A stretch of DNA of 64,000 nt from Stutzerimonas stutzeri. Its GTDB lineage: Bacteria > Pseudomonadota > Gammaproteobacteria > Pseudomonadales > Pseudomonadaceae. The position numbers and the translations under genes were made by a program. The notes beneath the pieces were generated by a model. The model ran no database searches, was not told the origin of the DNA, and was given only the letters and a program-made list of their open reading frames with translations. The stretch is from the NCBI RefSeq assembly GCF_002890915.1, contig NZ_POUT01000009.1, positions 1 through 64,000 of the forward strand, read 5' to 3'. Positions 63,835 through 64,000 of the stretch are shown here, piece after piece (position 1 is the first letter of the stretch; every line of letters starts with the position of its first letter).

Positions 63835-64000
63835 GAACTGCATAAGGGGCATTCCCGATCCCGCAGCGGATCGCAGTCGGGCGTAGCAAGCTGCTGGGCG
63901 CGGTCGATCAACCTGGTTCGTAACGCGGGGGTATAGACACCGTTGACCCAATCAAGGGTCATCTCAGCGCCCAGGCTGGCAGCGTGCACCGACACCGAAG
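63831..64000 (-). CDS. cap2: C-terminal end of an upstream gene, probably Cap2 (E1-E2)
   Basis: The last 55 codons of a leftward gene that enters from the right edge. The end reads DPLRDRECPLCSS, with Cys in a CxxxxxxxCxxC-like arrangement. It is coupled (ATGA) to the Cap3-like gene. In type II CBASS operons the E1-E2 fusion Cap2 directly precedes Cap3. The identity is inferred from that context alone. Confidence 0.5.
   Translation of the reverse strand, partial: SVSVHAASLGAEMTLDWVNGVYTPALRTRLIDRAQQLATPDCDPLRDRECPLCSS

Larger units (their letters stand above)
27547..64000. mobile_element. ICEclc/PFL_46xx-type integrative and conjugative element, left part
   Basis: The element runs from the tRNA-Gly 3' end past the right edge. 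Evidence: tyrosine integrase beside the tRNA, MobH relaxase, TraG- and TraC-like proteins and the ordered PFL_4711 to PFL_4701 and RAQPRD genes. TraD, PilL and other usual genes upstream of RAQPRD are not seen; at that point a defence island begins. Cargo recognised so far is defence-related only, with no metal, antibiotic or catabolic genes. Confidence 0.92.

Overview
The window joins a Pseudomonas-type chromosome (about 1-27.5 kb) to the first ~36 kb of an integrative and conjugative element (ICE; 27.5 kb to the right edge). High GC, ATGA-coupled operons, a complete braCDEFG branched-chain amino acid transporter, a dcd / cold-shock / apbC / metG neighbourhood and a P. aeruginosa-like Hcp all point to Pseudomonas. 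The species cannot be fixed from the sequence alone.

Chromosomal part. A small type VI secretion cluster (hcp, vgrG, large VgrG-linked candidate effector) is transcribed leftward; an insertion sequence at the left edge appears to have cut off the effector's 3' end. Upstream of hcp lie a sigma54-like promoter and three copies of a dyad (GTGCAA-N4-TTGCGCAA type) placed like enhancer sites. Next come a spinster-like MFS transporter with glxR-hyi glyoxylate-type genes, a four-gene PhnD-type ABC importer (possibly selenate or another oxyanion), a CHASE2 / secreted protein / M48 lipoprotein operon, DUF2288, braCDEFG, dcd, a cold-shock gene, a REP-like repeat, apbC, metG, a Cys-rich CWC protein, rsuA and tRNA-Gly(CCC).

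ICE part. The element sits at the 3' end of tRNA-Gly(CCC), as ICEclc/PAGI-2-type elements do, and starts with a tyrosine integrase. Backbone genes recognised are a MobH-type TraI relaxase, a DUF3742 protein, a TraG-like protein, PFL_4711/4710/4709, RadC, a DsbA-like thiol protein, TraC ATPase (PFL_4706), the TIGR03751 lipoprotein, PFL_4705, 4704, 4703, TIGR03750, 4702, 4701 and RAQPRD. These form the mating-pair apparatus and are transcribed leftward in tightly overlapping units. The right end of the element is outside the window.

Defence cargo. Four candidate anti-phage loci are nested in the conjugation backbone: (1) an AbiEi/AbiEii type IV toxin-antitoxin pair; (2) an unfamiliar three-gene HTH / Eco57I-like methyltransferase / PD-(D/E)XK nuclease cassette inserted between radC and the PFL_4709 gene; (3) an HTH, Dcm, Vsr, MORC-like GHKL ATPase, Z1 helicase-like protein, DUF4420 nuclease and AIPR island, matching the MORC/Z1 restriction-modification-like systems predicted by comparative genomics; (4) at the right edge, a Cap3-like JAB protease with the tail of an upstream gene, best explained as the end of a type II CBASS operon. 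The cassette at 39.9-44.0 kb is the best candidate for an undescribed system; the island at 53.6-63.3 kb is the largest one that still lacks a settled mechanism.
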